From positions 558,001-622,000 of the forward strand of contig NZ_CP154467.1 in the NCBI RefSeq assembly GCF_039545455.1: 64,000 nt of DNA, given 5' to 3'. Source of the DNA: Brucella sp. BE17 (GTDB lineage: Bacteria > Pseudomonadota > Alphaproteobacteria > Rhizobiales > Rhizobiaceae). Each line of letters opens with the position of its first letter. Position 1 is the first letter of the stretch. Below, one piece after another: positions 20,249 to 29,338 of the stretch. Under the pieces are notes generated by a model that saw only the letters and a list, made by a program, of their open reading frames with translations, made no database searches and had not been told where the DNA came from. The translations under genes were made by a program, and so were the position numbers.

Positions 20249-21577
20249 ATGCGTCTGTCGCAGTATTTTTTGCCCATACTGAAGGAAAATCCGAAAGAGG
20301 CGGAAATCGTCTCTCACAGGCTGATGCTGCGTGCGGGGATGATCCGTCAGCAATCGGCAGGCATTTACGCCTGGCTGCCGCTCGGGCTTAAAGTATTGAA
20401 CAAGGTCTGCGACATTATCCGCGAGGAGCAAAACCGCGCAGGTGCCAATGAAATCCTGATGCCGACCATCCAGTCTGCCGATCTGTGGCGTGAGAGCGGG
20501 CGCTACGATGCCTATGGCAAGGAAATGCTGCGCATCGAGGACCGGCAGGAGCGCGAAATGCTGTTCGGTCCGACTAATGAGGAAATGGTCACAGACATTT
20601 TTCGCTCATACGTGCGCTCCTATAAGGATCTGCCGCTTAATCTTTATCATATCCAGTGGAAATTTCGTGACGAAGTGCGTCCGCGTTTCGGCGTGATGCG
20701 CTCGCGTGAGTTTTTGATGAAAGACGCCTATTCGTTCGACCTCGATTATGAGGGCGCGAAAATGGCCTATTACCGCATGTTCGTGTCTTACCTGCGCACT
20801 TTTGCCCGTGTCGGCTTGCAGGCGATTCCCATGCGCGCCGATACTGGCCCTATTGGTGGTGACCTTAGCCACGAATTCATCATTCTGGCTGAAACCGGTG
20901 AAAGCCAGGTCTATTGCGATCGTGCTTATCTGGGGCTTGATGTGCCGGGTGCTGACACAGATTTCCGTAACGATGCGCAATTGACCGATATCGTCGAGCG
21001 CTGGACAGCACCTTATGCTGCAACCGATGAAATGCATGACGAGAGCGCATGGACACAGGTGAAATCCGACGACCAGCTTTCGGCACGCGGCATTGAAGTC
21101 GGCCACATCTTCCATTTCGGCACCAAATATTCGGACGCCATGGGCGCGAAAGTGCAGGGGCCGGACGGCAAGGAACATGCAGTTTCCATGGGGTCCTACG
21201 GCATTGGCCCGTCGCGTCTGGTGGCGGCTGCTATCGAGGCTTTCCACGACGATGCGGGCATCATCTGGCCCAAAGCCATTTCCCCATTCGGTGCGGGTAT
21301 CGTCAATATGAAACCGGGCGACGAGGGCTGCGATCAGGTGAGTGAAAAGATCTACGAAGCGCTCAGCAATGCCGGTATCGATCCGCTGCTTGATGACCGT
21401 GACGACCGTCCGGGCGCGAAATTCGCAACCATGGATTTGATCGGCCTGCCGACGCAGGTGATCGTCGGTCCGCGCGGCGTGGCAAGCGGCGAAGTCGAGA
21501 TCAAGGACCGCAAGACAGGAGAGCGGCAGAGCCTCACTGTCGATGCTGCCATCAACCTTTTGACGAGTGAAGCATGA
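20249..21577 (+). CDS. proS: proline-tRNA ligase (short alphaproteobacterial form)
   Basis: Class II aminoacyl-tRNA synthetase that charges tRNA-Pro. Motifs include [16 protein letters not shown], the motif 2 region [28 protein letters not shown] and motif 3 [13 protein letters not shown]. At 442 residues it lacks the inserted editing domain found in the longer enterobacterial enzyme, as usual for alphaproteobacteria. I chose ATG 20249 ([10 protein letters not shown]) over GTG 20240. It overlaps lolC by 4 bases (ATGA). Confidence 0.95.
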   Translation: MRLSQYFLPILKENPKEAEIVSHRLMLRAGMIRQQSAGIYAWLPLGLKVLNKVCDIIREEQNRAGANEILMPTIQSADLWRESGRYDAYGKEMLRIEDRQEREMLFGPTNEEMVTDIFRSYVRSYKDLPLNLYHIQWKFRDEVRPRFGVMRSREFLMKDAYSFDLDYEGAKMAYYRMFVSYLRTFARVGLQAIPMRADTGPIGGDLSHEFIILAETGESQVYCDRAYLGLDVPGADTDFRNDAQLTDIVERWTAPYAATDEMHDESAWTQVKSDDQLSARGIEVGHIFHFGTKYSDAMGAKVQGPDGKEHAVSMGSYGIGPSRLVAAAIEAFHDDAGIIWPKAISPFGAGIVNMKPGDEGCDQVSEKIYEALSNAGIDPLLDDRDDRPGAKFATMDLIGLPTQVIVGPRGVASGEVEIKDRKTGERQSLTVDAAINLLTSEA

Positions 21578-22914
21578 TTAAAGCGGCGGCAGCAAAGCCT
21601 GAAGGCCAACCAGCAGGTAACCCAGCGGGCAAGGACCAGACTGCGGAAAAACCTCTGAAATCCGGGCCTTTTTCGGCTTTCGAGCGGATGATTGCCTGGC
21701 GATATCTGCGTGCGCGCCGCCGCGAAACGTTTATTTCGGTGATTGCCGGTTTTTCCTTTACCGGCATCATGCTCGGCGTTGCAACGCTCATCATCGTCAT
21801 GGCGGTGATGAACGGCTTTCGCGCTGAACTTCTGACCCGAATTCTTGGGATCAACGGCCATCTTATCATGCAGCCCATCGACCGACCGCTCGATGACTAT
21901 GCCGATCTCATCAAGCGCATCGACGGTATTTCCGGCGTGCAGTTCGCCATTCCCGTGGTCGAGGGGCAGGCGCTTGTGCAGGGCAATGTCGGTGCTGGCA
22001 GCGGCGCATTGATCCGGGGCCTTCGCGAGGAAGACCTCGACAAGCTCAAGCTCGTCTCCACCAATATCCGGCAAGGGTCGCTGCAAGGCTTTGATCAAAG
22101 CGGCGGCGTGGCGATTGGCACGCGCATGGCGGAAAATCTGGGGCTTACGATTGGCGATACGCTGCGCGTGATTTCTCCCGATGGCGATGTGACGCCCTTT
22201 GGCGTCAATCCGCGTGTCAAGGCTTATCCGGTGGTGGCGATTTTTGAGATCGGCATGTCGGAATATGACAATTCGATTGTCCTGATGCCGCTTTCCGAAG
22301 CGCAGCTTTTCTTCAATCAGGAAGACAAGGTGCAGTCGCTGGAGATATTCGTCAATAATCCTGACAAGGTCGATGCGATGCGTGCGCCCGTTGAACAGGT
22401 GGCAGCGCGCCAGCTCAATATGGTCGACTGGCGACAGCGCAACCAGACGTTCTTCTCAGCGCTTGAAGTCGAGCGTAATGTGATGTTCATGATCCTGACG
22501 CTGATCGTGCTGGTGGCCGCTCTCAATATCATTTCCGGCCTCATCATGCTGGTGAAGGACAAGGGCCACGATATAGCGATCCTGCGCACCATGGGCGCGA
22601 CACGGGGCGCTGTGATGCGCATCTTTTTGATGACGGGCGCTGCCATCGGCGTCACCGGTACGGTTGCGGGCGTGGCGCTCGGCGTACTGGTTTGTCTCAA
22701 TGTGGAGAGCCTGCGGCAATTCTTTTCGTGGCTTTCGGGAACGACATTGTTCAACCCCGAACTCTATTTCTTGAGTCAGTTGCCGGCCAAAATGGACCCG
22801 GGGGAGACGATCTCGGTGATCCTTATGGCGCTTGTCCTATCTTTCATCGCCACCATTTTCCCGGCCTGGCGTGCTGCCAAGCTCGATCCGGTCGAAGCAT
22901 TGAGGTATGAATAA
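21574..22914 (+). CDS. lolC: lipoprotein-releasing ABC transporter permease (LolC/LolE type)
   Basis: Inner-membrane permease that extracts mature lipoproteins for transfer to LolA. The 446-residue protein has a polar N-terminal extension (about 35 residues), a first helix ending near [18 protein letters not shown], a large periplasmic domain and three C-terminal helices of the FtsX fold ending in [18 protein letters not shown]. With a single permease gene here, it probably forms a homodimer with LolD (LolF-like arrangement), which is inference. It overlaps both proS (ATGA) and lolD (TAATG). Confidence 0.92.
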   Translation: MIKAAAAKPEGQPAGNPAGKDQTAEKPLKSGPFSAFERMIAWRYLRARRRETFISVIAGFSFTGIMLGVATLIIVMAVMNGFRAELLTRILGINGHLIMQPIDRPLDDYADLIKRIDGISGVQFAIPVVEGQALVQGNVGAGSGALIRGLREEDLDKLKLVSTNIRQGSLQGFDQSGGVAIGTRMAENLGLTIGDTLRVISPDGDVTPFGVNPRVKAYPVVAIFEIGMSEYDNSIVLMPLSEAQLFFNQEDKVQSLEIFVNNPDKVDAMRAPVEQVAARQLNMVDWRQRNQTFFSALEVERNVMFMILTLIVLVAALNIISGLIMLVKDKGHDIAILRTMGATRGAVMRIFLMTGAAIGVTGTVAGVALGVLVCLNVESLRQFFSWLSGTTLFNPELYFLSQLPAKMDPGETISVILMALVLSFIATIFPAWRAAKLDPVEALRYE

Positions 22915-23597
22915 TGGCGGCTGAAGTGATCCTGCGGCTGGAAAAGGTCAGCCGTGCCTATAAGGAAATCGACCGCGAACTGGTTATTCTGAAGGATACC
23001 GATTTCACGTTGAGACGCGGTGAGATGGTGGCGCTGGTTGCCCCATCGGGTGCGGGTAAATCGACGCTTCTCCATACGGCTGGTTTGCTTGAGCGACCCG
23101 ACAGCGGCGATGTTATTCTTAATAACCATTCCTGCGGTGCGCTTTCCGATGATGAGCGCACATCGGTGCGCCGCAACGATGTCGGCTTTGTCTATCAGTT
23201 CCACCATCTGCTGCCGGAATTTTCCGCTCTGGAAAATGTGATGATGCCGCAGATGATCCGCGGCCTGTCAAAACAGGCCGCACAGGAACGTGCTCAGCTT
23301 CTGCTCGAATATATGAAAATCGGCAAGCGCGCCTCGCATCGCCCGGCAGAACTGTCGGGCGGCGAGCAACAGCGTGTGGCAATTGCGCGTGCGGTGGCCA
23401 ATGCGCCGCTGGTGCTGCTGGCCGACGAGCCCACCGGCAATCTCGACCCGACCACATCCTCTTATGTTTTTGGTGCGCTGGAGGCGCTGGTGAGACAATC
23501 GGGACTGGCAGCCCTGATTGCTACCCACAATCACGCACTGGCTGAGCGTATGGATCGCCGCGTCACGCTGAAGGACGGCAAGGTCGTCGACCTTTAA
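22914..23597 (+). CDS. lolD: lipoprotein-releasing ABC transporter ATP-binding protein
   Basis: Cytoplasmic ATPase partner of the LolC/E permease. Walker A is APSGAGKST at residues 43-51; the signature [14 protein letters not shown] and Walker [14 protein letters not shown] are intact. 227 residues is the normal length. The ATG overlaps the permease stop codon. A wobble-rich hairpin with a T-run follows about 55 bases downstream. Confidence 0.95.
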   Translation: MAAEVILRLEKVSRAYKEIDRELVILKDTDFTLRRGEMVALVAPSGAGKSTLLHTAGLLERPDSGDVILNNHSCGALSDDERTSVRRNDVGFVYQFHHLLPEFSALENVMMPQMIRGLSKQAAQERAQLLLEYMKIGKRASHRPAELSGGEQQRVAIARAVANAPLVLLADEPTGNLDPTTSSYVFGALEALVRQSGLAALIATHNHALAERMDRRVTLKDGKVVDL

Positions 23598-23652
23598 AAA
23601 GGTGGCGCTGCGCATTCCGTCGTAATGCACTCAGCTCTGATACCTTTGATAT

Positions 23653-23688
23653 AGCCTGCTGGCGTTTTTTCGCTGGCGGGTTGTTTTT
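23653..23688 (+). terminator. intrinsic terminator after lolD
   Basis: A 12-bp stem (23653-23664 with 23671-23682, several G-T wobbles) with a six-T loop is followed by GTTTTT. It separates the proS-lolCD unit from the SOS-type promoter and the small ORF that follow. Confidence 0.6.
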
Positions 23689-23731
23689 ACTATTCGTAAA
23701 CCCTAAAATAAAGGGAGTCGCAGAACAGGCA

Positions 23732-23760
23732 TTGACATTGGAACAAAAATAGAACAAATA
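23732..23760 (+). promoter_or_regulatory. promoter with embedded LexA (SOS) operator
   Basis: TTGACA (23732-23737) is a perfect -35 hexamer; 17 bases on, CAAATA (23755-23760) is a possible weak -10. Between and over them lies GAAC-N7-GAAC (23741-23755), an exact match to the alphaproteobacterial LexA box (GTTC-N7-GTTC on the other strand). LexA bound here would block RNA polymerase. Additional GAAC half-sites occur at 23723 and 23773. The promoter points at the 28-codon ORF starting at 23794 and, beyond it, dnaE1. Confidence 0.75.
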
Positions 23761-23793
23761 ATAAACATACGTGAACAAAGAGGAGTTATCCCC

Positions 23794-23880
23794 ATGACCG
23801 ATCTCATCTACGATGTTTTGTCCTTCGTTTCCGTCAGCCTTTTCGTTGCCACCTTTGCTATTTGGGTGAGCGTTATCTGA
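23794..23880 (+). CDS. 28-residue SOS-controlled membrane peptide (SidA-like candidate)
   Basis: ATG at 23794 follows an AGAGGAG ribosome site and TGA ends at 23880. The peptide begins MTDLIYDVLSF and continues VSVSLFVATFAIWVSVI: one hydrophobic helix with two acidic residues before it and no basic residues. The upstream promoter holds a consensus LexA operator, so the peptide should be made only after DNA damage. Caulobacter SidA is a LexA-controlled inner-membrane peptide of about 29 residues that stalls cell division through FtsW; this peptide matches it in size, topology and control. Homology at sequence level is not shown here. Alternatives are a leader peptide for dnaE1 or a small toxin-like peptide. 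Confidence 0.7.
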   Translation: MTDLIYDVLSFVSVSLFVATFAIWVSVI

Positions 23881-24069
23881 ACATAAAATCCCGGTTTCTC
23901 TTGTGCATCCGTGCGATGAGAGGCCGCTTTCTCTGGACTTCGTTCAAGCATTCCCTGAAACTGATCCGGGAGCGGCAAGAGTCGCTCCTCTCGTCGTCAT
24001 CCTGAATGACGATGTTCTTCTGGTGATATTTTTGCCAGTTTGGTTTGGTACGTGATCGGGGTCGATAAA

Positions 24070-27000
24070 ATGAGTGATGCAGCAAGCGCAGGGCTATCGA
24101 CGTCAGTTGTTGTGACGACGCCCCGCTTTGTACATCTGCGTGCGCACTCCGCCTATTCCCTGCTCGAAGGCGCCTTGCAGGTCGGAAAAATCATCAAGCA
24201 GGCCGTTGCCGATGAAGCACCAGCCATTGCGATTACCGACACCAACAATCTTTTCGGCGCGCTCGAATTCGCGCAAAAAGCTTCCAAGGAAGGGTTGCAA
24301 CCGATTATCGGCTGTCAGCTGGATGTTGGTTTTGGCGACCATAGCGACAATGGCCGCAGTGCCAATCGCAGGCTGGCACTCGACCTCGCCCCTATGGTGC
24401 TGCTTGCAGCAACGGAAGAAGGCTACGCCAATATCGTGCGGCTGGTTAGTCGCGCCTATCTTGATACACCTGCGGGCGATCCCGTGCATATCGAGGCGAA
24501 TTGGCTTGCAGAGCTCTCCAGAGATGTGATCCTTTTAACGGGCGGACCGCTTGGTCCCTTAGGCCGCTCTTTCACTGCCGACCGCCCGGACAGGGCGCGG
24601 GCGCGTCTTACGTATCTGAAGGAGTATTTCGGCGACCGTCTCTATGTCGAATTGCAGCGCCAGTCCGGTTATGATCGGGGGCTTGAGGCAAAAACCATCG
24701 CAGCCGCCTATGATCTGCAATTGCCGCTGGTTGCCACCAATGAAGCCTTTTTCTTGCAATCGGAGGATTTTGAGGCTCATGACGCGCTTCTGGCCATTGC
24801 CGAGGGGCAAATTCTGTCCAATGACAATCGCCGCCGCCTGACGCCTGATCATTATCTGAAAAGCCGCGCGGAGATGGCCAAGCTTTTTGCAGACTTGCCC
24901 GAAGCACTCGAAAACACTGTGGAGATTGCGCTGCGCTGCCATTGGTACACGCAAACGCGCAAACCGATCCTGCCGCGTTTCACAGGCGAATCGGACGACC
25001 CGGAAGCAGCCGTTGCCGCCGAAGCGAGCGAACTGGCGCGGCAGGCCCGCGAAGGCCTTAGAATGCGTCTGGATACCGTCGGTCTCGCCGATGGTTACAC
25101 CGAGCAACACTATGCCGAGCGTCTCGAATATGAGATCGGTATCATAACCCGCATGAAGTTTCCGGGTTATTTTTTGATCGTTGCCGACTTCATCAAATGG
25201 GCCAAAGCCCATGACATTCCGGTCGGGCCGGGGCGCGGTTCGGGTGCCGGTTCGCTGGTGGCCTATGCGCTCACCATTACCGATGTCGATCCGTTGCGCT
25301 TCTCACTGCTGTTCGAGCGCTTCCTCAATCCCGATCGCGTATCGATGCCCGACTTCGATATCGACTTCTGTCAGGACCGCCGCGAAGAGGTGATCCGCTA
25401 CGTGCAGGAGAAATACGGGCGCGAGCAGGTGGCGCAGATCATCACCTTCGGTACGTTGCAGGCACGTGCTGTGCTGCGTGATGTCGGTCGCGTGCTTGAA
25501 ATGCCGTATGGGCAGGTGGACCGGCTGTGCAAGCTGGTGCCGCAGAACCCGGCTAATCCGGTATCGCTGGCTCAGGCCATTGATACCGAACCCAAAATTG
25601 TCGAGGAACGCGACAAGGAGCCGGTGGTCGGACGTCTGCTTGACATGGCACTGAAGCTCGAAGGCCTGTACCGCCACGCCTCGACCCATGCGGCCGGTAT
25701 CGTGATTGGTGACCGTCCGCTCTCGGAACTGGTGCCGATGTATCGCGATCCGCGTTCCGACATGCCGGTCACCCAGTTCAACATGAAATGGGTCGAGCAG
25801 GCGGGGCTGGTCAAGTTCGACTTTCTGGGCCTGAAAACGCTGACGGTTCTGGACACGGCAGTTAAGCTCGTCGCCCGCAAGGGCATCAAGGTTGATCTTT
25901 CGCATCTGCCGCTTGATGACGAACCGACGTATGAGATGCTCTCGCGCGGCGAAACGGTCGGCGTGTTCCAGGTGGAAAGTGCCGGTATGCGCAAGGCGCT
26001 GCTTGGCATGCGTCCCGACCGGATCGAGGATATTATCGCACTTGTGGCGCTTTATCGTCCCGGTCCCATGGAAAACATTCCGACCTATAATGCGCGTAAG
26101 AACGGCGAAGAGGAAATTGCTTCCGTTCACCCAAAAATCGATCATCTGATCAAGGAAACGCAGGGCGTTATCGTTTATCAGGAACAGGTGATGCAGATCG
26201 CGCAGGAGCTTTCGGGCTATTCGCTCGGTGAAGCCGATCTCTTGCGCCGTGCCATGGGTAAGAAAATTCGTGCCGAAATGGACCAGCAGCGCGTGCGTTT
26301 CGTCGATGGTGCGCTTGAAAACGGCCTCGACAAGGCGCAGGCGAATATGATTTTCGACCTGCTTGCCAAGTTTGCCGATTACGGTTTCAACAAATCGCAC
26401 GCGGCAGCCTACGCCATCGTTTCCTACCAGACCGCCTATATGAAGGCGCATTATCCGGTCGAGTTTCTGGCCGCCTCGATGACCTATGATATGTCGAATA
26501 CAGACAAGCTCAATGATTTCCGCCGCGAGGCCAATCGTCTGGGCATCGAGGTGGTGCCGCCTTCGGTCATGACCTCCTTCCGCCCGTTTGAGGTGGGTGA
26601 AAAGCAGATTTTCTATTCGCTCGCAGCCATCAAAGGCGTGGGTGAGGCGGCAGTCGATCACATTGCCGATGTGCGTGCGCAAAAGCCCTATGAAAGCCTT
26701 GAGGATTTTTGCGAGCGCGTTGATCCTAGGATCGTCAATCGCCGGGTGCTCGAAAGCCTGATTAATGCCGGTGCCATGGATTGTTTCGGGCGTGAGCGTC
26801 CGGCCATGAGTGCGGGCATGGATCGCATCATGGGCTTTTCCCAGCGCACCCAGGAAAACGCGGCAAGCGGCCAGTCGGATATTTTTGGCCTTTCGGGCGC
26901 ACCGAAGGAAACACTAATTCTGCCGCAGGCCGCTCCCTGGTTGCCATCGGAAATGCTGCATCGCGAATTTCAGGCGGTCGGCTTTTATCTTTCCGCCCAT

Positions 27001-27564
27001 CCACTCGATGAATATCGCTCCGTGCTCGATCGAATGCGCGTTCAAAGCTGGGCCGATTTTTCTGCAGCCGTCAAACGCGGCGCCAATGCGGGGCGTCTCG
27101 CAGGCACGGTGACAGCGCGGCAGGAACGCAAGACGCGCACCGGCAACAAGATGGGCATCGTGCAGTTTTCTGACGCGAGCGGTCAGTTCGAGGGCGTGCT
27201 GTTCTCGGAAGGTCTGGCGCAATATCGCGATCTTTTGGAAAGCGGCAAGTCGGTGGTCATCACGGTTCAGGCCGAAGATCGCCCGGAAGGGATCGGCCTG
27301 CGTATCCAGACGGTACAATCGCTGGAGGACGAAGCCTGCCGTATGCAGAAGGCACTCAGGCTTTATCTGCGCTCAGCCGAAGCCGTTCGTCATATTGCCC
27401 CGCATTTCAACACGCGCGGCGATGGTCAGGTGAGCCTGATCGTCATCAAGGAAAATGGCCAGCGCGAAGTGGAGATCGAACTGCCGCATCGCTATCGCGT
27501 CAGCCCGCAGATCGCCAGTGCCATGAAAGCTATTCCGGGCGTGATCGATGTCGAGCTTGTTTAA
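24070..27564 (+). CDS. dnaE1: DNA polymerase III alpha subunit, replicative
   Basis: Catalytic subunit of the replicative polymerase. The N-terminal PHP domain starts VHLRAHSAYSLLEGA; the polymerase domain carries GPGRGSGAGSLVAYAL and the catalytic aspartates in MPDFDIDFCQDRR; helix-hairpin-helix and OB-fold regions follow toward the C-terminus. At 1164 residues and located next to lolCD (the usual alphaproteobacterial place), it is the replicative DnaE1; the mutagenic DnaE2 is normally found with imuA-imuB. I chose ATG 24070 (MSDAASAG); an in-frame start at 24040 is possible. The SOS-type promoter 300 bases upstream may add damage-induced transcription. Confidence 0.94.
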   Translation: MSDAASAGLSTSVVVTTPRFVHLRAHSAYSLLEGALQVGKIIKQAVADEAPAIAITDTNNLFGALEFAQKASKEGLQPIIGCQLDVGFGDHSDNGRSANRRLALDLAPMVLLAATEEGYANIVRLVSRAYLDTPAGDPVHIEANWLAELSRDVILLTGGPLGPLGRSFTADRPDRARARLTYLKEYFGDRLYVELQRQSGYDRGLEAKTIAAAYDLQLPLVATNEAFFLQSEDFEAHDALLAIAEGQILSNDNRRRLTPDHYLKSRAEMAKLFADLPEALENTVEIALRCHWYTQTRKPILPRFTGESDDPEAAVAAEASELARQAREGLRMRLDTVGLADGYTEQHYAERLEYEIGIITRMKFPGYFLIVADFIKWAKAHDIPVGPGRGSGAGSLVAYALTITDVDPLRFSLLFERFLNPDRVSMPDFDIDFCQDRREEVIRYVQEKYGREQVAQIITFGTLQARAVLRDVGRVLEMPYGQVDRLCKLVPQNPANPVSLAQAIDTEPKIVEERDKEPVVGRLLDMALKLEGLYRHASTHAAGIVIGDRPLSELVPMYRDPRSDMPVTQFNMKWVEQAGLVKFDFLGLKTLTVLDTAVKLVARKGIKVDLSHLPLDDEPTYEMLSRGETVGVFQVESAGMRKALLGMRPDRIEDIIALVALYRPGPMENIPTYNARKNGEEEIASVHPKIDHLIKETQGVIVYQEQVMQIAQELSGYSLGEADLLRRAMGKKIRAEMDQQRVRFVDGALENGLDKAQANMIFDLLAKFADYGFNKSHAAAYAIVSYQTAYMKAHYPVEFLAASMTYDMSNTDKLNDFRREANRLGIEVVPPSVMTSFRPFEVGEKQIFYSLAAIKGVGEAAVDHIADVRAQKPYESLEDFCERVDPRIVNRRVLESLINAGAMDCFGRERPAMSAGMDRIMGFSQRTQENAASGQSDIFGLSGAPKETLILPQAAPWLPSEMLHREFQAVGFYLSAHPLDEYRSVLDRMRVQSWADFSAAVKRGANAGRLAGTVTARQERKTRTGNKMGIVQFSDASGQFEGVLFSEGLAQYRDLLESGKSVVITVQAEDRPEGIGLRIQTVQSLEDEACRMQKALRLYLRSAEAVRHIAPHFNTRGDGQVSLIVIKENGQREVEIELPHRYRVSPQIASAMKAIPGVIDVELV

Positions 27565-27714
27565 GTGGGCTAAGCCAGACAATATCTGTGCCGTTTCGCT
27601 ATGTTCGACTGAAAAGGCCTGTTTATTCGTATCTGATCCGCAGTTTTAAGGCTTTAATAGGGGGCAAGACATGCTCTTGGGTAGTAAAACTGTGTTATTT
27701 ACACCCATTCCCAG

Positions 27715-27747
27715 CAAAATGGGCTGAACGAAGGAGTCGTCCAGCCC
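27715..27747 (-). terminator. terminator of the NAD(P)-binding gene
   Basis: On the minus strand GGGCTGGACGA and TCGTTCAGCCC form an 11-bp stem (one G-T wobble; plus-strand 27721-27731 with 27737-27747) followed by ATTTT. It lies 10 bases past the minus-strand gene's stop and also separates it from dnaE1. Confidence 0.65.
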
Positions 27748-27756
27748 TCTGCATTA

Positions 27757-28398
27757 TTAATAAGCGGCGGTGAAACGTGCGCGAATATGCTTGTTCTGCT
27801 CGGCTTCATCCACAATGGCGACCGCCAGATCGGCAGCGGAAATAATGCTTTCGCCCTTGTCATCAAACACCGGTTCATCGGTGCCAAGGCGGTATTTTCC
27901 CGTGCGTTCGCCCGGTTGCAGCGTGATGGCGGGGGACACGAATGTCCATTCAAGTCCGTCTTCGTTACGCAGTTCTTCAAGCGCTTGACGTGCACCAAGC
28001 GCACCTTCTTTCCACTCTGCTGGAAATTCAGGTGAATCAACAAGTTGCTGTCCGTTTATCGATAGGCTACCGGCACCGCCAACCGCTATCACGCGCTTGA
28101 TGCCTGCCTTTTTGGCGGCTTCATTGATGGAACGGCTGCCCTTGATGTGGTTCTCGCGAATATTGCTGTCGCCCCAGCCCGGATTGAATGCGGAAATGAC
28201 CAGATCATGCCCGGTAATCTGCCTTGCCAGCGCTTCAGCATCGAAAACATCCGCTTTTTCTGCCGTGACATTCGTAGCGTTCTCGACATTCTCCGGATGA
28301 CGCACAAGCGCTGTAACACTGTGTCCGCGAGACGACGCCTCTTTCAATATTTCCGTTCCGACAAAGCCGGTTGCGCCGATCAATGCGATTTTAGCCAT
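27757..28398 (-). CDS. NAD(P)-dependent oxidoreductase, NAD(P)H-binding/NmrA-like
   Basis: A 213-residue Rossmann-fold protein of the atypical short-chain dehydrogenase group. The dinucleotide motif GATGFVG is at residues 8-14, followed by LVRHPENV, a typical NADP-discriminating position. The catalytic Tyr-x-x-x-Lys motif is not evident, as in NmrA- and quinone-reductase-like members that bind cofactor or reduce quinones. It is transcribed away from an HxlR-family regulator gene, the common arrangement for redox- or electrophile-responsive reductases. The substrate is not known. Confidence 0.85.
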   Translation of the reverse strand: MAKIALIGATGFVGTEILKEASSRGHSVTALVRHPENVENATNVTAEKADVFDAEALARQITGHDLVISAFNPGWGDSNIRENHIKGSRSINEAAKKAGIKRVIAVGGAGSLSINGQQLVDSPEFPAEWKEGALGARQALEELRNEDGLEWTFVSPAITLQPGERTGKYRLGTDEPVFDDKGESIISAADLAVAIVDEAEQNKHIRARFTAAY

Positions 28399-28436
28399 GA
28401 TGTTTCCTTTCTAGCGTTGGGTGTATTTCATAACAA

Positions 28437-28453
28437 GGTTACTTATGATAACC
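28437..28453. promoter_or_regulatory. inverted-repeat operator in the divergent promoter region
   Basis: GGTTA-N7-TAACC (28437-28453) is a perfect interrupted palindrome 38 bases upstream of the oxidoreductase start. HxlR-type regulators commonly bind GTTAC/GTAAC-like palindromes in such divergent regions, so it is a likely site for the regulator encoded at 28648. The assignment is inference. Confidence 0.5.
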
Positions 28454-28647
28454 ATATAGCGCAGGACCGAATGTTCGTGAAGAACGCACTTTGACATGAG
28501 CAGAGCACTTCAAAGTAACTGTCGTAGAAATAGCTAGAGCATAATGCGATCGTCGTGAAACGAGCATCGATTAGATTATGATATGAATACAAGGAGTTGA
28601 GGTGTGCCGGTCTTATTCAAACAGATCGAATACGCTCCAGAAAAACA

Positions 28648-29061
28648 ATGACTATATCCACGCTTCCATGCGCTGAAACGCCCTTGCTTTCCTCTACCCC
28701 GGCATTTGAAGAGGACGGAAATGGTTCTTGTCCGATACGGGATGTGCTCGATCGGGTGGGAGACACCTGGAGCATATTGGTTGTCTTCAATCTGCAAGGT
28801 GGACCTAAGCGTTTCAATGCATTACGTCGAGAAATTGAAGGTATATCTCAGCGTATGTTGACAGTTACCTTGCGTTCCCTTGAGCGTGATGGTCTGGTTT
28901 CACGCCATGTCCGGCCCGTATCGCCGCCGGAAGTGGAATATGCGCTAACCGATATTGGCCATTCGCTGGCAGGTCCAATTAATAGTCTCGGGCAGTGGGC
29001 AGTCGTCAATCGTGCCGCATTGAGCACGGCGCGTTCACAGTTTGATCGCGAACGGGAATAG
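28648..29061 (+). CDS. HxlR-family winged-helix transcriptional regulator
   Basis: A 137-residue regulator. The family core is clear: CPIRDVLDRVGDTWSILVVF (N-terminal Cys and first helices), then GGPKRFNALRREIEGISQRML (DNA-recognition helix) and TLRSLERDGLVSRHVRPVSPPEVEYALT (wing). In YodB/QorR-type members the N-terminal Cys senses quinones or diamide; Cys before PIRDVL occupies that place. ATG 28648 has no good ribosome site; a TTG at 28597 next to AAGGAG is in frame and may be the real start. It probably represses itself and the divergent oxidoreductase gene. Confidence 0.85.
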   Translation: MTISTLPCAETPLLSSTPAFEEDGNGSCPIRDVLDRVGDTWSILVVFNLQGGPKRFNALRREIEGISQRMLTVTLRSLERDGLVSRHVRPVSPPEVEYALTDIGHSLAGPINSLGQWAVVNRAALSTARSQFDRERE

Positions 29062-29124
29062 CCCGGAACGACTCTTTGAACATTGCGTTTTCTAATTAGA
29101 ATCGCAAATTTTCAGGAGGATGCC

Positions 29125-29310
29125 ATGCCCGCTAAATCGCAAGCCCAGCAAAAGGCAGCAGGCGCTGCCTTAGCAGCCAAGCGCGGCGACACGAAAGTCA
29201 AGGACCTCGTAGGCGCGTCAAAGGAGATGTATGAATCCATGTCCGAAAAGCAGCTGGAAGAGTTTGCAGAGACGAAGCACAAGGGCCTGCCAGAAAAGAA
29301 AAGCTCCTGA
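29125..29310 (+). CDS. DUF3008 family small basic protein
   Basis: A 61-residue, lysine- and alanine-rich soluble protein beginning MPAKSQAQQKAAGAALAAKRG, the hallmark of DUF3008, a family of unknown function. ATG 29125 has AGGAGG four bases upstream; an out-of-frame ATG at 29120 overlaps that site. The C-terminus LPEKKSS is read from the left arm of the terminator hairpin, and the stop codon lies inside the stem. Confidence 0.85.
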   Translation: MPAKSQAQQKAAGAALAAKRGDTKVKDLVGASKEMYESMSEKQLEEFAETKHKGLPEKKSS

Positions 29311-29338
29311 TTTGGTGTCAGGAGCTTGAATGTTTTTT
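29301..29338. terminator. bidirectional terminator overlapping a stop codon
   Basis: AAGCTCCTGA (29301-29310) pairs perfectly with TCAGGAGCTT (29318-29327) around a 7-base loop. TTTTTT at 29333-29338 serves the plus strand and the A-rich stretch just before the stem serves the minus strand. It sits between two convergent genes; the left arm encodes the last codons and the stop of the DUF3008 gene. Confidence 0.85.
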
